In this document: positions 53,900-62,926 of the stretch, piece after piece | Layout of the letters: each line of letters opens with the position of its first letter | How positions within the stretch are numbered: the stretch's first letter is position 1 | The notes under the pieces: generated by a model | Told to the model about the DNA's origin: nothing | Seen by the model: the letters and a program-made list of their open reading frames with translations, nothing else | Databases searched by the model: none | Made by a program: the position numbers and the translations under genes | Assembly: GCF_900104535.1 (NCBI RefSeq) | Contig: NZ_LT629710.1 | Coordinates: 682,001-746,000 of the forward strand | Direction: 5' to 3' | DNA: 64,000 bases | From: Nakamurella panacisegetis | GTDB taxonomy: Bacteria > Actinomycetota > Actinomycetes > Mycobacteriales > Nakamurellaceae

Positions 53900-54181
53900 T
53901 CAGAATTTTCCCTTCGCCACCTCCCGCAAGGCGTCCTTCTCCAGCTCCGCCTCGGCCAGCAGCCGCTTCAGTCGGCTGTTCTGCTCTCGAAGGTCCTTGA
54001 GCTCTTTCGCGGAGTCGCCGTCCAACCCGCCGTACTGCCGGCGCCAGTTGTACAACGTCGGCGCCGACACCTCCAGCTCCGCGGCGACCTCTTCCATCGT
54101 CCTCCCCGCAGCGGTCAACTCATCCGCCCGGCGCAGCTTGCGAACAATGTCCTCCGCCGAATGACGCTTCCTACCAGCCAT
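53900..54181 (-). CDS. IS3-family transposase OrfA (HTH)
   Basis: 93 residues. Helix-turn-helix AEDIVRKLRRADELTAAG... with LEVSAPTLYNWRRQYGG, then a leucine-zipper-like coiled coil LKDLREQNSRLKRLLAEAELEKD used for multimerisation. Start at 54181 (MAGRKRHSAED); longer starts at 54190 or 54217 possible. Confidence 0.9.
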   Translation of the reverse strand: MAGRKRHSAEDIVRKLRRADELTAAGRTMEEVAAELEVSAPTLYNWRRQYGGLDGDSAKELKDLREQNSRLKRLLAEAELEKDALREVAKGKF

Positions 54182-54232
54182 CCCGATCATGTCCTTCCTG
54201 CCCCTCACCTGGGGCAACAGGACTCTAAATCA

Positions 54233-54420
54233 ACTCGGCCTCATCCACCGGGGACACGCCACTACGCCGTCGATTGTGATGAGCCGAACCGGCCGCGGCC
54301 ACCTTATGATTGCCGGGTTGCATGTCTGACAACATCAGTGCTGCGACTCAACGTAACGGGTGCCGTACAGCATCTCGTGTCGAACCGATTGCGACCCCTG
54401 GGACGTGAGGCGGGATGAAC
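54233..54420. other. Spacer between two IS3 elements
   Basis: About 190 bp. No gene, RNA or repeat recognised. Confidence 0.4.
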
Positions 54421-54441
54421 CACCCCGGCATGTCCGGACAC

Positions 54442-55371
54442 TTACGGGTTTGAGAACGCAGCGGGTTGCTGGGCTCTGATTTGAGCGTAGTGGGCCTGCT
54501 CGAGCTCCACCGGTGGGAGGTCGCCGTTGTGCTCATAGAGGCGGCGGTGGTTGAACCAGTCGACCCATTCCAGGGTGGCGACTTCGACCTGCTCGACGGT
54601 CCGCCACGGGCCGCGGGGCTTGATCAGCTCGGTCTTGTAGAGCCCGTTGATCGTCTCGGCCAGAGCATTGTCGAAACTATCCCCGGTGCGACCAACGGAG
54701 GCGTCGATGCCCGCGTCGGCCAGCCGCTCGGTGAACGCCACTGACGTGTATTGAGATCCGCGGTCGTTGTGGTGAATCAACCCCGAAAGGTCCTGCACCC
54801 CTTCACGTTGCCGGGTCCAGATGGCATGCTCGATTGCGTCCAAGACCAGCTGTGCGGTCATCGTCGCCGCCGATCGCCAACCCACGATCCGACGGGAGTA
54901 GGCATCGATCACGAACGCCACGTAGACCCACCCGGACCACGTCGAAACATACGTGAAGTCGGCCACCCACAAGCGATCCGGCGACCCCGGGTCGAAATGA
55001 CGATCCACCAGATCACTTGCCCGTTTCGCTTGCGGGTCGGCGATAGTGGTGCGTTTAACCTTGCCCCGACGAGCACCGACCAGACCGAGCCGGCGCATCA
55101 GCCGCTCCACCGTGCACCGGGCCACCGCGGTGCCCTCCCGGTTCAGCGTCAACCACACCTTCCGCGCCCCGTAGACGCCGTAGTTCTCCGCATGCACCGC
55201 ACTGACCTGCGCGGACAGCGCCTCGTCCCGGACAGCGCGGGCGGAGGGCTGCTGGTGGGTGCGGTCGTAGTAGGTGGACGACGCGATCTTGCAGCCGTGC
55301 TCGGTGAGCACCCGGCAGATCGTCCCGACGCCGTATTCCGCCTTGTGCTGATCGATGTAGCTGATGATCAC
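54442..55371 (-). CDS. IS3-family transposase OrfB
   Basis: 309 residues, integrase core with LWVADFTYVSTWSGWVYVAF (Asp), IHHNDRGSQYTSVAF (Asp) and SFDNALAETINGLYKTELI (Glu). N-terminal HTH_21 segment YGVYGARKVWLTLNREG. Its ATG overlaps the orfA stop (ATGA), compatible with coupling or programmed frameshifting. Intact. Confidence 0.95.
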   Translation of the reverse strand: MIISYIDQHKAEYGVGTICRVLTEHGCKIASSTYYDRTHQQPSARAVRDEALSAQVSAVHAENYGVYGARKVWLTLNREGTAVARCTVERLMRRLGLVGARRGKVKRTTIADPQAKRASDLVDRHFDPGSPDRLWVADFTYVSTWSGWVYVAFVIDAYSRRIVGWRSAATMTAQLVLDAIEHAIWTRQREGVQDLSGLIHHNDRGSQYTSVAFTERLADAGIDASVGRTGDSFDNALAETINGLYKTELIKPRGPWRTVEQVEVATLEWVDWFNHRRLYEHNGDLPPVELEQAHYAQIRAQQPAAFSNP

Positions 55372-55691
55372 TTCTGTCGGCGGTCGAGCTCCGCCGCGAA
55401 AAAAGTTGACGCCGACTTCAATATCTCGTTGGCCCGCTTCAACTCTCGGTTCTCCGCCCGCAACTTCCGCAGCTCCTCCGCCGCCTCGGTCGACACCCCC
55501 GGCCGTTTACCGGCATCGACCTCGGCGCGGCGGACCCAGTTCTGCACCGTCTGCGCAGTCCCGATCCCCAACTTCGCCGCGACCGACTCCACCGCCGCCC
55601 ACTCCGACCCATGATCGGACCGGATCTCCGCCACCATCCGCACCGCCCGGTCCTTCAACTCGGCCGGGTACCGCTTCGACGTACTCGCCAT
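55368..55691 (-). CDS. IS3-family transposase OrfA
   Basis: 107 residues: KRYPAELKDRAVRMVAEIRSDHG, HTH GTAQTVQNWVRRAEVDAG, and coiled coil LRKLRAENRELKRANEILKSAS ending FFAAELDRRQ. Classical IS3-group OrfA. Confidence 0.94.
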   Translation of the reverse strand: MASTSKRYPAELKDRAVRMVAEIRSDHGSEWAAVESVAAKLGIGTAQTVQNWVRRAEVDAGKRPGVSTEAAEELRKLRAENRELKRANEILKSASTFFAAELDRRQK

Positions 55692-55795
55692 GACTCCATC
55701 TTTCCTAACAAGAGGAGTGTCCGGACATGCCGGGGTGACTCACCAGATGGAAAGCACTTACTACGAACATCCGCTATCCGAGTTCAGATACGCGG

Positions 55796-56569
55796 TTAGA
55801 GGACCTGGCCGCAAATTCCTATCTTTTCATCGTTCGTGAAACCACGTTGCCCCGTAGAACACGAGATAATGTGAAGATTTCTACCTACTTTGACAATTTT
55901 TAAGGCACCTTTCACCCAGTCGCGAGCGACATCTGCCGGCCGATCGATTTCCGCCGGAAATTTCATTGGGCAAGGGCCGGCCAAGCTAAGATACGCAGTA
56001 GCAGAAAGTGGGTCATGAGGAGTTCTCCACACGGGAACACATTGCCCGACTCGGTACACTATTTTAAAGCAAACGTAAGTGCTGGTTGTCTCCACCCAAT
56101 TCCGGCCATCGCTTTTACATTGCTTGGTCATGCTAGCGTATGATCCCACGAGCGCCACCTGGATTAGCGACGACTTGCTCGCACAGCTAACCGGCGCTGG
56201 AAACGAGTAGTAACTATTGGTCGACGCCGTCGCGATCTCATAGCTTGACTTGGAAAGGCACTGTCCGACCGACGGAGTACGGTCTGAACGCGATGAAACC
56301 ACTGCTTTTGTTGACGTCTTTCCAGCGGTATTCTTGCCACTCGTAGTAGCTCGTGCTGGTGGACTGCTGACACTAGAACGGGCGCCCGTCGACACTGTCG
56401 ATTTGCTTGAAGCTGTGCTTGCGCCGTCGTCCGATGCAGACCCACGCAATGACCCAATGAGCCCAAGCGTAGCTGTGAGCACCCACGCCGTTATACCGAG
56501 CCAATGCCTTGTACTCAAGTTTGCGATCCTGCGTTTAGCAAGGCGGACCAAAAAGCATCCATATGCCAC
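55796..56569 (-). CDS. Membrane-anchored extracytoplasmic Cys-rich protein, LppU-like
   Basis: About 257 residues of AT-richer, probably transferred DNA. A basic N-terminus and one membrane helix (about 24-43; WLGITAWVLTATLGLIGSL) precede a Ser/Thr-rich linker (about 45-100). The C-terminal outside domain has about nine cysteines: VGQCLSK, APVSCAS, KQCKSDG, TYVCFKI, VGQCVPV, GPCPM, ISCSTG and ICGQV. The spacing of VGQC ... VSC ... C ... C resembles the actinobacterial LppU/SCO3897 family; function unknown. Its GTG start lies within the end of the upstream coupling-protein frame (55-bp overlap), so it belongs to the conjugative remnant; it may be an entry/exclusion or accessory factor. Confidence 0.55.
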   Translation of the reverse strand: MAYGCFLVRLAKRRIANLSTRHWLGITAWVLTATLGLIGSLRGSASDDGASTASSKSTVSTGARSSVSSPPARATTSGKNTAGKTSTKAVVSSRSDRTPSVGQCLSKSSYEIATASTNSYYSFPAPVSCASKSSLIQVALVGSYASMTKQCKSDGRNWVETTSTYVCFKIVYRVGQCVPVWRTPHDPLSATAYLSLAGPCPMKFPAEIDRPADVARDWVKGALKIVKVGRNLHIISCSTGQRGFTNDEKIGICGQVL

Positions 56570-58034
56570 GGCAAAACGTCCAATGTACCTGTACGGTCAC
56601 GAGAGACATGAACAGCTTTCCCACGTGGCAACCGGGATATGTCTTCGGGTTCGAAAACACGCCGCCGTTCAGCGACTTGCCGAGCGGTCGTCCATTGGTC
56701 GAGCTCAGCAATCACGGCTTGCGTTGGAGAAAGTGTATCAATACGGTTGCGGATGTGGTCTCGCATTCGCTGAGCAGCGAGACGCGTGCCAGTCTTATTC
56801 CGAGTTAGCTCACGGCGTTTCACCGGTTCGGCAGAACAAGCAGCCTCCAGTTCAGTGCGCTCACTAATTAGTCGTGCTTCATCAGCAAACCGGTTACCCA
56901 TCGGAAGGTTAGGCTTCACCTCAACCTTTAGGTCATGAACAACGCGACGCCCCAGCATCTCACCTAAGGAGGCAAGATAGTCTACATTCCGGAGACCCCC
57001 GAATACCTCGATATGTGTCGCGGAACCCAGTACTATCGAGGCCTCCGATCACCATCGAGTCGACTGACCTGGTTCTTGCATCCCCAAGGCACACTGAATT
57101 CCGTCCCCGGCCCCTGCAGTAAGAAGAGTCGGCAAGTGAGGTAGCGGCGCGACATTCGCCACCTCATCCAGAGCAAGCAGCAGTGTTCCGTCTCTTCGAG
57201 TAGCAGCGGCCTTCCTCCATGCGGCGGTGACGGCCTCGACGAGCGCCGTGACTAACGGTTGAACAGCCTTTGCTCGTTCATGACGAATTATGATAAACAG
57301 CGTGTTCCAACCAGCTACAAACTCGGCCAAACTTATCCATTCAACTGCTTCGTCCTGGGGGTACAGAAACTGCCCCAATATTGAGCTGAAACAGTGGCGT
57401 ATACGCTCTGGCGCGTCTCAGCCGCCATCTGATTTGGATCAACTATTCCGGACAGCACCAGCCGCGCCGGATGATAGTCGTGGGTATGATATTCAATAAG
57501 GTCTTGGTAATACTGGACTTCACCACGCCTGATTCGGCCAACCATTACGCGATCCGACTCGGACGCAAGAGCCGCAGCGAAAAGGCACCCGGCCAACAAA
57601 TCGCGAGCTGCATCTCGGAAGAAGCCGTTTTTCTCATCGTGGATCGCAGTGGCCGCGAGAACATTCGCTCGATCGAGCGCTGTACCCCAGTCCGCACATC
57701 CGTCGGTCACTGACCACGATCGGCGCGGGCTCCGTGACTCCTGAGGCTCATCGAATATGAGTGTGGCCACCATAGATCCGGCTCGGCTGGCGATCTCCTG
57801 CCGGGCTGCAAGCGTTGCCGATACTATGTCGGCACGCGTTGAGGTCACAACCACTGGTCCGGGGTGGACGGCCACTGACGGAATCAGTAGTCCGCTCGTC
57901 TTCCCACAACGGGGCGGTCCAAGCACCAACGAGTGGTCAGCGCTCGATGCAAATAGCGGCACCGAGTTTTCTCGCCCGAGATAGATAGAGCGAGCGTCCT
58001 GCAGAAGCCGCCTTGCCTGATCGTATGCGCTCAC
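56515..58034 (-). pseudogene. Type IV secretion coupling protein (TraG/VirD4-like), frameshifted with in-frame TGA
   Basis: Reads in pieces: SLVLGPPRCGKTSGLLIPSV with Walker A GPPRCGKT at the start (58034 downward), then one -1 shift at a G-run near 57370 (AQYWG | GQFLYPQDEAVEW), then LLLALDEVANVAPLPHLPTLL with Walker B. An in-frame TGA at 57049-57051 (QSTRW-stop-SEASIVLGSATH) interrupts the same frame, which continues VFGGLRNVDYLASLGEMLGRR to 56515. Without these two lesions it would be a roughly 500-residue TraG-like ATPase that brings DNA to a conjugation channel. The membrane N-terminus is missing. It is a relic of an integrative or plasmid conjugative element. Confidence 0.82.
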
Positions 58035-58065
58035 AAGGTGCCCTCCCGTTCCGTGCGCATGGATG

Positions 58066-58530
58066 CTACCGGCGAGGTCCGGCCGGGCCCGTTGGGGGAC
58101 GGACCGACGCTACCTGCCTCAGAACCGGAGGTGTGGGCGGTGTTGCCTTTGCCACTGCGGGCCGAGGTACAGCGGGCCCTGCCTTTGCGACTGCTGGCGG
58201 CGTGGGAGGCTTGGGCGGTGGCGCACTCGTCTTGGCGACAGAGCGAGCTGGCACTGGCGGTCGAGGAGGCCCAGGCGGCGTATTCGATGATCGTGCATTA
58301 ACGGAGGACTGAGGCCCCTGTAGACGTGGTTGCTTTGGTGGCGACGCTGGCACGCTCTTGATCGGACCTTGCGGCGCGGCACGTCGCACTGCACTCAGGT
58401 CAATCGATTGGGGATTCTGCCCCCGCCGCTTTGCCGCGTCGATTTTCCGTCGAAGGAACGCGTCAACGCCGCCTTCCGGTTTGAAATACGTGGTCAAGTC
58501 CCAGGACGTGGTGTAGCAAGGCGCGGTCAC
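58066..58530 (-). CDS. Pro/Ala-rich protein tail, 5' end cut by an IS256 element
   Basis: 154 codons. The first residues come from the IS terminal repeat, so the true N-terminus is lost. The preserved part is TSWDLTTYFKPEGGVDAFL, KIDAAKRRGQNPQSIDLSAV and then about 90 residues of Pro/Ala/Val-rich low complexity. It precedes the coupling-protein remnant on the same strand by about 30 bp and probably belonged to the same conjugative operon. No family recognised. Confidence 0.5.
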   Translation of the reverse strand: MTAPCYTTSWDLTTYFKPEGGVDAFLRRKIDAAKRRGQNPQSIDLSAVRRAAPQGPIKSVPASPPKQPRLQGPQSSVNARSSNTPPGPPRPPVPARSVAKTSAPPPKPPTPPAVAKAGPAVPRPAVAKATPPTPPVLRQVASVRPPTGPAGPRR

Positions 58531-59851
58531 CGGTGATTCTGGGTCAGGCTGCGATGGCCTGCAGGGTGGGTTCGGTGGCTGCCTCCTTCGCTGGTTCGGG
58601 TTCCTCGGCGCCGCGGGCGCGGGTCATCACGTCAAGGCCGAGGTAGCGGCGTCCTTCGGCCCATTCGTCGTGCTGTTCGGCAAGGACGGCGCCGACCAGT
58701 CGGATCAGGGAGTCCCGGTCGGGGAAGATGCCGACGACGTCGGTGCGCCGACGGATCTCCTTGTTGAGGCGCTCCTGCGGGTTGTTGGACCAGATCTGCC
58801 GCCAGATCTCCTTCGGGAACACGGTGAAAGCGGTCAGGTCCGGCCGTGCCTCTTCCAGGTGCGCGGCGACCTTCGGGAGCTTCTCGCCCAGCGCTTCCAA
58901 GATGCGGTCGTATTGTGCGTCGACGGCTTTGGCGTCAGGCTGGTCGTAGACCGAGTGCAGCATCGTCCGCACCCACGGCCACGACGACTTCGGCGTCTGG
59001 GCCATCAGGTTCACCGCGTAGTGGGTGCGGCACCGCTGCCACGACGCCCCCGGCAACGTAGCCCCGATCGCGGCGACCAAGCCGGCGTGGGCGTCGGCGG
59101 TGACCAGTTTGACGCCGGTCAGGCCGCGGCCGGTCAGGCCGCGGAAGAACTGCAACCACCCGGCGCCGTCCTCGCTGGTGGTGACGTCGATGCCGAGCAC
59201 TTCGCGGTAGCCGTCGGCGTTGACGCCGGTCGCAACCAGCGCGTGGACCCGGGCGACCCGGCCGCCCTCACGCACCTTGAGTACCAGGGCGTCGGCGGCG
59301 ACGAACGTGTACGGGCCCTGGTCCAGCCGGCGGTTGCGGAACGCCGCGACCTGCCCGTCGAGGTCCTTGACCATCACCGACACCTGCGAGCGGGACAAAC
59401 CCGAGATACCCAGCGACTGAACGAGTTTGTCCATCCGGCGGGTCGAGACGCCCAGCAGGTAGCACGTCGCCACCACCGAGGTCAGGGCTTTCTCCGCGCG
59501 TTTGCGGGGCTCGAGCAACCATTCCGGGAAGTAGCTGCCGGTCCGCAGCTTCGGCACCGCCAGTTCGATGGTGCCGGCCCGGGTGTCCAGCTGACGGGGT
59601 CGGTAGCCGTTGCGGGAGTTCGTCCGCTCTGGGGTGCGTTGGCCGTAGTCGGCGTTGCACGCGGAGTCGGCGTCCGCGCCCATCAACGACTGCATGAACG
59701 TGGACAGCATCGAACGCAACAGGTCGGGGCTTGCCTCGGCGAGCTGATCGGACAGGAACTGGGACGGGTCGATAAAGTGGGCATCGGTCATCGCGTGAAC
59801 ATCCTTCAGGTCGACTGTGAGAGGTCTCTTGAAGAATCACGCGGTGACCGC
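58523..59851 (-). mobile_element. IS256-family insertion sequence
   Basis: Terminal repeats GCGGTCACCG-GTGATTCT at the left and, on the reverse strand, GCGGTCACCGCGTGATTCTT at the right flank one intact transposase gene. It interrupts the Pro-rich conjugative gene. No certain target duplication is visible in the flanks. Confidence 0.85.
58544..59791 (-). CDS. IS256-family (Mutator) transposase
   Basis: 415 residues, full length. N-terminal DADSACNADYGQRTPERTNS...GYRPRQLDTRAGTIELAVPKLR; catalytic Asp in FVAADALVLKVREGG, Asp in KLVTADAHAGLVAAI and Glu in NNPQERLNKEIRRRTDVVGIFP. Likely active. Confidence 0.95.
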   Translation of the reverse strand: MTDAHFIDPSQFLSDQLAEASPDLLRSMLSTFMQSLMGADADSACNADYGQRTPERTNSRNGYRPRQLDTRAGTIELAVPKLRTGSYFPEWLLEPRKRAEKALTSVVATCYLLGVSTRRMDKLVQSLGISGLSRSQVSVMVKDLDGQVAAFRNRRLDQGPYTFVAADALVLKVREGGRVARVHALVATGVNADGYREVLGIDVTTSEDGAGWLQFFRGLTGRGLTGVKLVTADAHAGLVAAIGATLPGASWQRCRTHYAVNLMAQTPKSSWPWVRTMLHSVYDQPDAKAVDAQYDRILEALGEKLPKVAAHLEEARPDLTAFTVFPKEIWRQIWSNNPQERLNKEIRRRTDVVGIFPDRDSLIRLVGAVLAEQHDEWAEGRRYLGLDVMTRARGAEEPEPAKEAATEPTLQAIAA

Positions 59852-60771
59852 CCTCGCCTCGGCTACAACACGCCGACGGATCTCAGAGCGTCGGGGTCGT
59901 ACACCACTCTGCAGGACTCAACCAGCGTCTGATCGACCTCGCAGCTGACGGTCTTCTCTCTCGCGCCAAGATCCAGGAGCGGTCGAACGCGCTGGCATTG
60001 GAGAAGGCTCGTCTTCAGTCGGGGTTTGAGGACGCAGACGCGGAGCTGACAATCGGTGTGGAACGGCTTCGAGCGTGCCTGGCTCTGGTAGCTGACCCCG
60101 CACGACTGTACGAGCGAGCATCCGACTCTGGGAAACGCATGGTCAACAGCACCTTCTACGCGCAGTTCAATCTCGACGACCTGCAGACGGAGCAACAGAC
60201 CTTGGCCGTGTACGGCGTGCTGAAGCCGCCGTTCCAGGAGGTGCAAGAAGCAGCAGCGGCCTGCAGATTGGCGAGTGGCGCGACCCCGAACCAGAAGACC
60301 CCTGACCGGATGGTCAGGGGTCTGAGGGAAAACCGAACACCCGTACTCGCCGACATGTTTTTGGACGATGTTTCGAGTAAGCGTGTTCTGGTGGTCCTCA
60401 CGGGAGAACTCTCGAACTTATGCGACCTTATTGACGACCTTGGAAGTTGTCCGCCTGGCAGGTATTCGACGTCGCCTCGCCTGCCCCGGCAGGAGCAGCG
60501 CCGGCTGACGGCGAAGGATGTAGAAGAGCTCTGCGCCCGCTACCGAGCTGGGGCCTCGATGAACGTGCTGGCCACAGAGTTCGGTGTCCATCGGACGACC
60601 GTTGCCGACAAGCTGCGTCGATCACGGGTCGCGCTCCGGCGCCAAGGCCTTCGGCCGGAAGACCTGGAGACAGCCATCCGGCTGCGCGCACAGGGCTGGT
60701 CCTATGAACGGCTTGGCCAGCAATTCAGCTGTGACGCTGAAACCGTGCGGCAGCGACTGAAGCCCCGGTAG
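59852..60771 (+). pseudogene. Large serine recombinase, C-terminal remnant
   Basis: From about 59930 the frame reads LIDLAADGLLSRAKIQERSN, then ERLRACLALVADPARLYERA and MVNSTFYAQFNLDD, as in the coiled-coil/C-terminal portion of large serine recombinases. The end carries an HTH unit, LTAKDVEELCARYRAGASMNVLATEFGVHRTTVADKL and QGWSYERLGQQFSCDAETV, often found in these integrases. The catalytic N-terminal domain and zinc ribbon are absent, removed or displaced at the IS256 boundary. The first 80 bases include RPRLGYNTPTDLR, possibly a scrap of another transposase. It suggests the mobile element that once brought these genes. Confidence 0.72.
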
Positions 60772-61088
60772 CTGGGCAGCGACGCGGAGGCACGCCCTAG
60801 GACCTGGCGCTGCTGACCAACCGACACAGGTGTTTGCGAAAACATCAGCAAAACTCTTGACAACACTCCTGTAAGTGGTAGTCTTACTGCAAACAACAGA
60901 TCAGGAACTACAAACTTGGAGGGGTGTTGGCCATGGCTGGACCATAGCTCCGGCGGCCCGGTGAGCGCAAGCTGCTCAGCGGACGGAGCCGCCTACTACA
61001 GGGCGCCGGCGACCCGCACGAGACCTGTCAGCGCCAGCCCCACAAGCAAACACTCAATCCAAATCGCCTGAAAGGAAACCCAGATGAC
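60772..61088 (+). promoter_or_regulatory. Promoter and structured leader of the GIY-YIG/DGQHR operon
   Basis: Candidate promoter TTGACA (60857-60862), 16 bases, TAGTCT (60879-60884). The inverted repeat GTAAG (60871-60875) / CTTAC (60883-60887) overlaps the -10 region, and TTTGC / GCAAA (60833-60852) lies upstream; both could be operators. After the start site a long hairpin GCTCCG (60947-60952) to CGGAGC (60984-60989) with an inner GTGAGC/GCTCAG stem follows a four-codon frame ATGGCTGGACCATAG (60933-60947). The leader of about 190 bases is unusual for a simple gene and could hold attenuation control. Confidence 0.5.
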
Positions 61089-61484
61089 ATGTCTATGACG
61101 ATCGAGCCGAGGTCCCTCGCGGACGCCGTGACCACGTTCGATCACCGCGAAGCCTTGGTGCACGACCCTCCCCAGATGGTCCTCGACGGGACGGTGCGAT
61201 ACACGCTTGGCGGCTCGGTCTCCGTGCCTGCCGACCCCGGCGTCTATCTCATCCACGACCTGCGCGGCGTTCTCTACGTCGGTCGCACCGCGAACCTCTA
61301 CCAGCGCTACTTCCAGCACTACTGGGACAGCCACAACAGCCGCGTCACCGCGGCGCTGCGTCGTCCCCTTGGCCGCATGGAGTTCAGCTGGATGTCGGTC
61401 GACCTTGTCGACCAGGCGGATCTCGAGCGCACGCTCATCCGCTCGCTTCAACCCCTCTGCAATCGACTCCTTTACAAGCACTGA
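61089..61484 (+). CDS. GIY-YIG nuclease-domain protein
   Basis: 131 residues. The GIY-YIG core is GVYLIHD (51-57) and LYVGRTANLYQRYFQHY (62-78); a conserved-type Glu in DLERTLIRSLQPLCN near residue 115 completes the expected active-site set. Stand-alone domain with a short N-terminal extension. It is the first gene of an operon in which two DGQHR proteins follow after 22 and 103 bp. It may nick or cut DNA in concert with them. Start ATG 61089; an overlapping out-of-frame ATG at 61084 gives no product. Confidence 0.85.
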   Translation: MSMTIEPRSLADAVTTFDHREALVHDPPQMVLDGTVRYTLGGSVSVPADPGVYLIHDLRGVLYVGRTANLYQRYFQHYWDSHNSRVTAALRRPLGRMEFSWMSVDLVDQADLERTLIRSLQPLCNRLLYKH

Positions 61485-61506
61485 AACCTGAAAGGACTGA
61501 CCTGAA

Positions 61507-62823
61507 ATGGCAACAACTGTTCCCGTAATCAGTGGTCGCATGGGGACCACGCAGTTCTACGAGGCCAAGATGACGGCGCGTGAGCTCGTCGCGGCTGCCC
61601 GTCCCGCTCGCGAGATGGACGACTGGGCCAACTTCTCGATCGAAGAGCGCCTCCAGCGCGAGCTGAACGACAAGCGCGTGCACGACGAGATCGCTCCCTA
61701 CCTGGCCCGCTCGGCGGACCGCTTCTTCAGCTCGATCGTCGTGCTGGTCTACAACGCCGAAGTCACCTACGAGGCGCTGGACGAGGTGGTCACCAAGGTG
61801 CCCGCGGCGTACCGGTCGATCGCCCGCGACATCGGCTTCCTGACCATCAACGGCGGCGAGCTGGTGGTGCTCGACGGACAGCACCGCATGGCGGCGCTGC
61901 GCGAGGTGATTCAGTCGGCCGGCACGCAGGGGGAATACGCCCGTGAGGTGCCCACCGATGAGCTGTCGGTGATCTTCGTGCCCTACGTCGACTCGGAGCA
62001 CACGCGGCGCATCTTCAACAAGATCAACCGCAACGCCAAGCCCACTAGCCGCGGCGACAACATCATCACCAGCGAGGATGACGGTTACGCCATCCTCACC
62101 CGCTGGCTGCTGCGCGAGGGGGAGCCTCTGGGGCACAAGGACAGCAAGGGCGATCTGATCGTCAACTGGAAGAGCAACACGCTCGCGGACCGCAGCACGC
62201 AGTTCACGACGATCAGCGCGGTGTACGAGACGGTGCAGACCGTGCTCGCTCACTACGGCATGCACGACGAGTTCAACGAGAAGAAGAACGTTGTCCGGCC
62301 CAAGGAGGAGCGCCTGGATGAGGCCTACGGCCACGTCAAGGAGTGGTGGCTGGCCGTGCTCGACGGCATCGAGGCCTTCCGGGAGGCGCTGGCCAACCCC
62401 GCGGAGATCCCCGCGATGCGCAAGGACGGCGAGCCCACCAGCCTGCTGTTGAAGCCCGCGACACACATCGTGTTCTTCCGCGGATTAGCTCGGGCCGTCG
62501 ACCTCGGGCTCAGCCTCGAGGAGGCGATCAGCCGCTCCAACAAGATCGACTGGAACCTCACCGCCGACCAGTGGCGGCACGTCCTGATTGCGCCTAACAA
62601 CCGCATCATCGCCCGCAACGAGAACTACGAGGTGACGGCCGACCTGATCGCCTACCTCGTCGCGGCGGACAAGATGACCGCCGAGGCTCAGGAGGCTGTT
62701 CGTCAGCGGGTTGCCAAGGCACGCGGTGTCGATGAGAACGAGCGCGTCGACGAGGCCGATGAGTCCGAGGGTGGCGAGGACGAGTACAAGATCTATAACC
62801 TGCCTACGCCCGTCACCGGGTGA
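61507..62823 (+). CDS. DGQHR-domain protein 1 (DndB-like)
   Basis: 438 residues. DGQHR motif at 123-127 in VVLDGQHRMAALREVI, and the second conserved block IFNKINRNAKPTSRGDNIITSEDDGYAI. N-terminal GRMGTTQFYEAKMTARELV resembles the start of DndB. The C-terminus is acidic (ENERVDEADESEGGEDE). Related to DndB at 49.9-51.1 kb but clearly different in length and sequence, and not beside the modification genes. Ribosome site AAAGGA upstream of ATG 61507. Likely DNA- or nucleotide-binding; function unknown. Confidence 0.85.
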   Translation: MATTVPVISGRMGTTQFYEAKMTARELVAAARPAREMDDWANFSIEERLQRELNDKRVHDEIAPYLARSADRFFSSIVVLVYNAEVTYEALDEVVTKVPAAYRSIARDIGFLTINGGELVVLDGQHRMAALREVIQSAGTQGEYAREVPTDELSVIFVPYVDSEHTRRIFNKINRNAKPTSRGDNIITSEDDGYAILTRWLLREGEPLGHKDSKGDLIVNWKSNTLADRSTQFTTISAVYETVQTVLAHYGMHDEFNEKKNVVRPKEERLDEAYGHVKEWWLAVLDGIEAFREALANPAEIPAMRKDGEPTSLLLKPATHIVFFRGLARAVDLGLSLEEAISRSNKIDWNLTADQWRHVLIAPNNRIIARNENYEVTADLIAYLVAADKMTAEAQEAVRQRVAKARGVDENERVDEADESEGGEDEYKIYNLPTPVTG

Positions 62824-62849
62824 CGCAGCCGCGAGGCGCACCTCGGGCA

Positions 62850-62888
62850 AGCGACGGAGGAGACGTCGAGGCGATCTCCTCCGTCGCT
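62850..62888 (+). repeat. Long perfect hairpin between the two DGQHR genes
   Basis: AGCGACGGAGGAGA (62850-62863) pairs exactly with TCTCCTCCGTCGCT (62875-62888) around an 11-base loop. It lies in the 103-bp gap and could attenuate or stabilise the transcript, lowering the second gene relative to the first; there is no T-run. The right arm ends about 38 bases before the next start codon. Confidence 0.75.
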
Positions 62889-62926
62889 GCCGGTGGCGGT
62901 CGCTGTTGGAGGGCTTGGAGCGACTC

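Larger units (their letters stand above)
53015..54232 (-). mobile_element. IS3-family insertion sequence 1
   Basis: Two minus-strand frames in the order orfA then orfB, typical of IS3 elements. Candidate imperfect terminal repeats are CTAGAGCCTTGGGG at the left and, on the reverse strand, TTAGAGTCCTGTTGCCCC at the right; the ends are approximate. No clear target duplication could be recognised. Confidence 0.75.
54421..55737 (-). mobile_element. IS3-family insertion sequence 2 with perfect 22-bp terminal repeats
   Basis: The left end CACCCCGGCATGTCCGGACA (from 54421) recurs exactly, inverted, at the right end (finishing at 55737). Identity runs 22 bases and includes the palindrome TGTCCGGACA. 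Both transposase frames are intact, so the element may still be active. No direct target duplication is seen in the immediate flanks. Confidence 0.88.
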
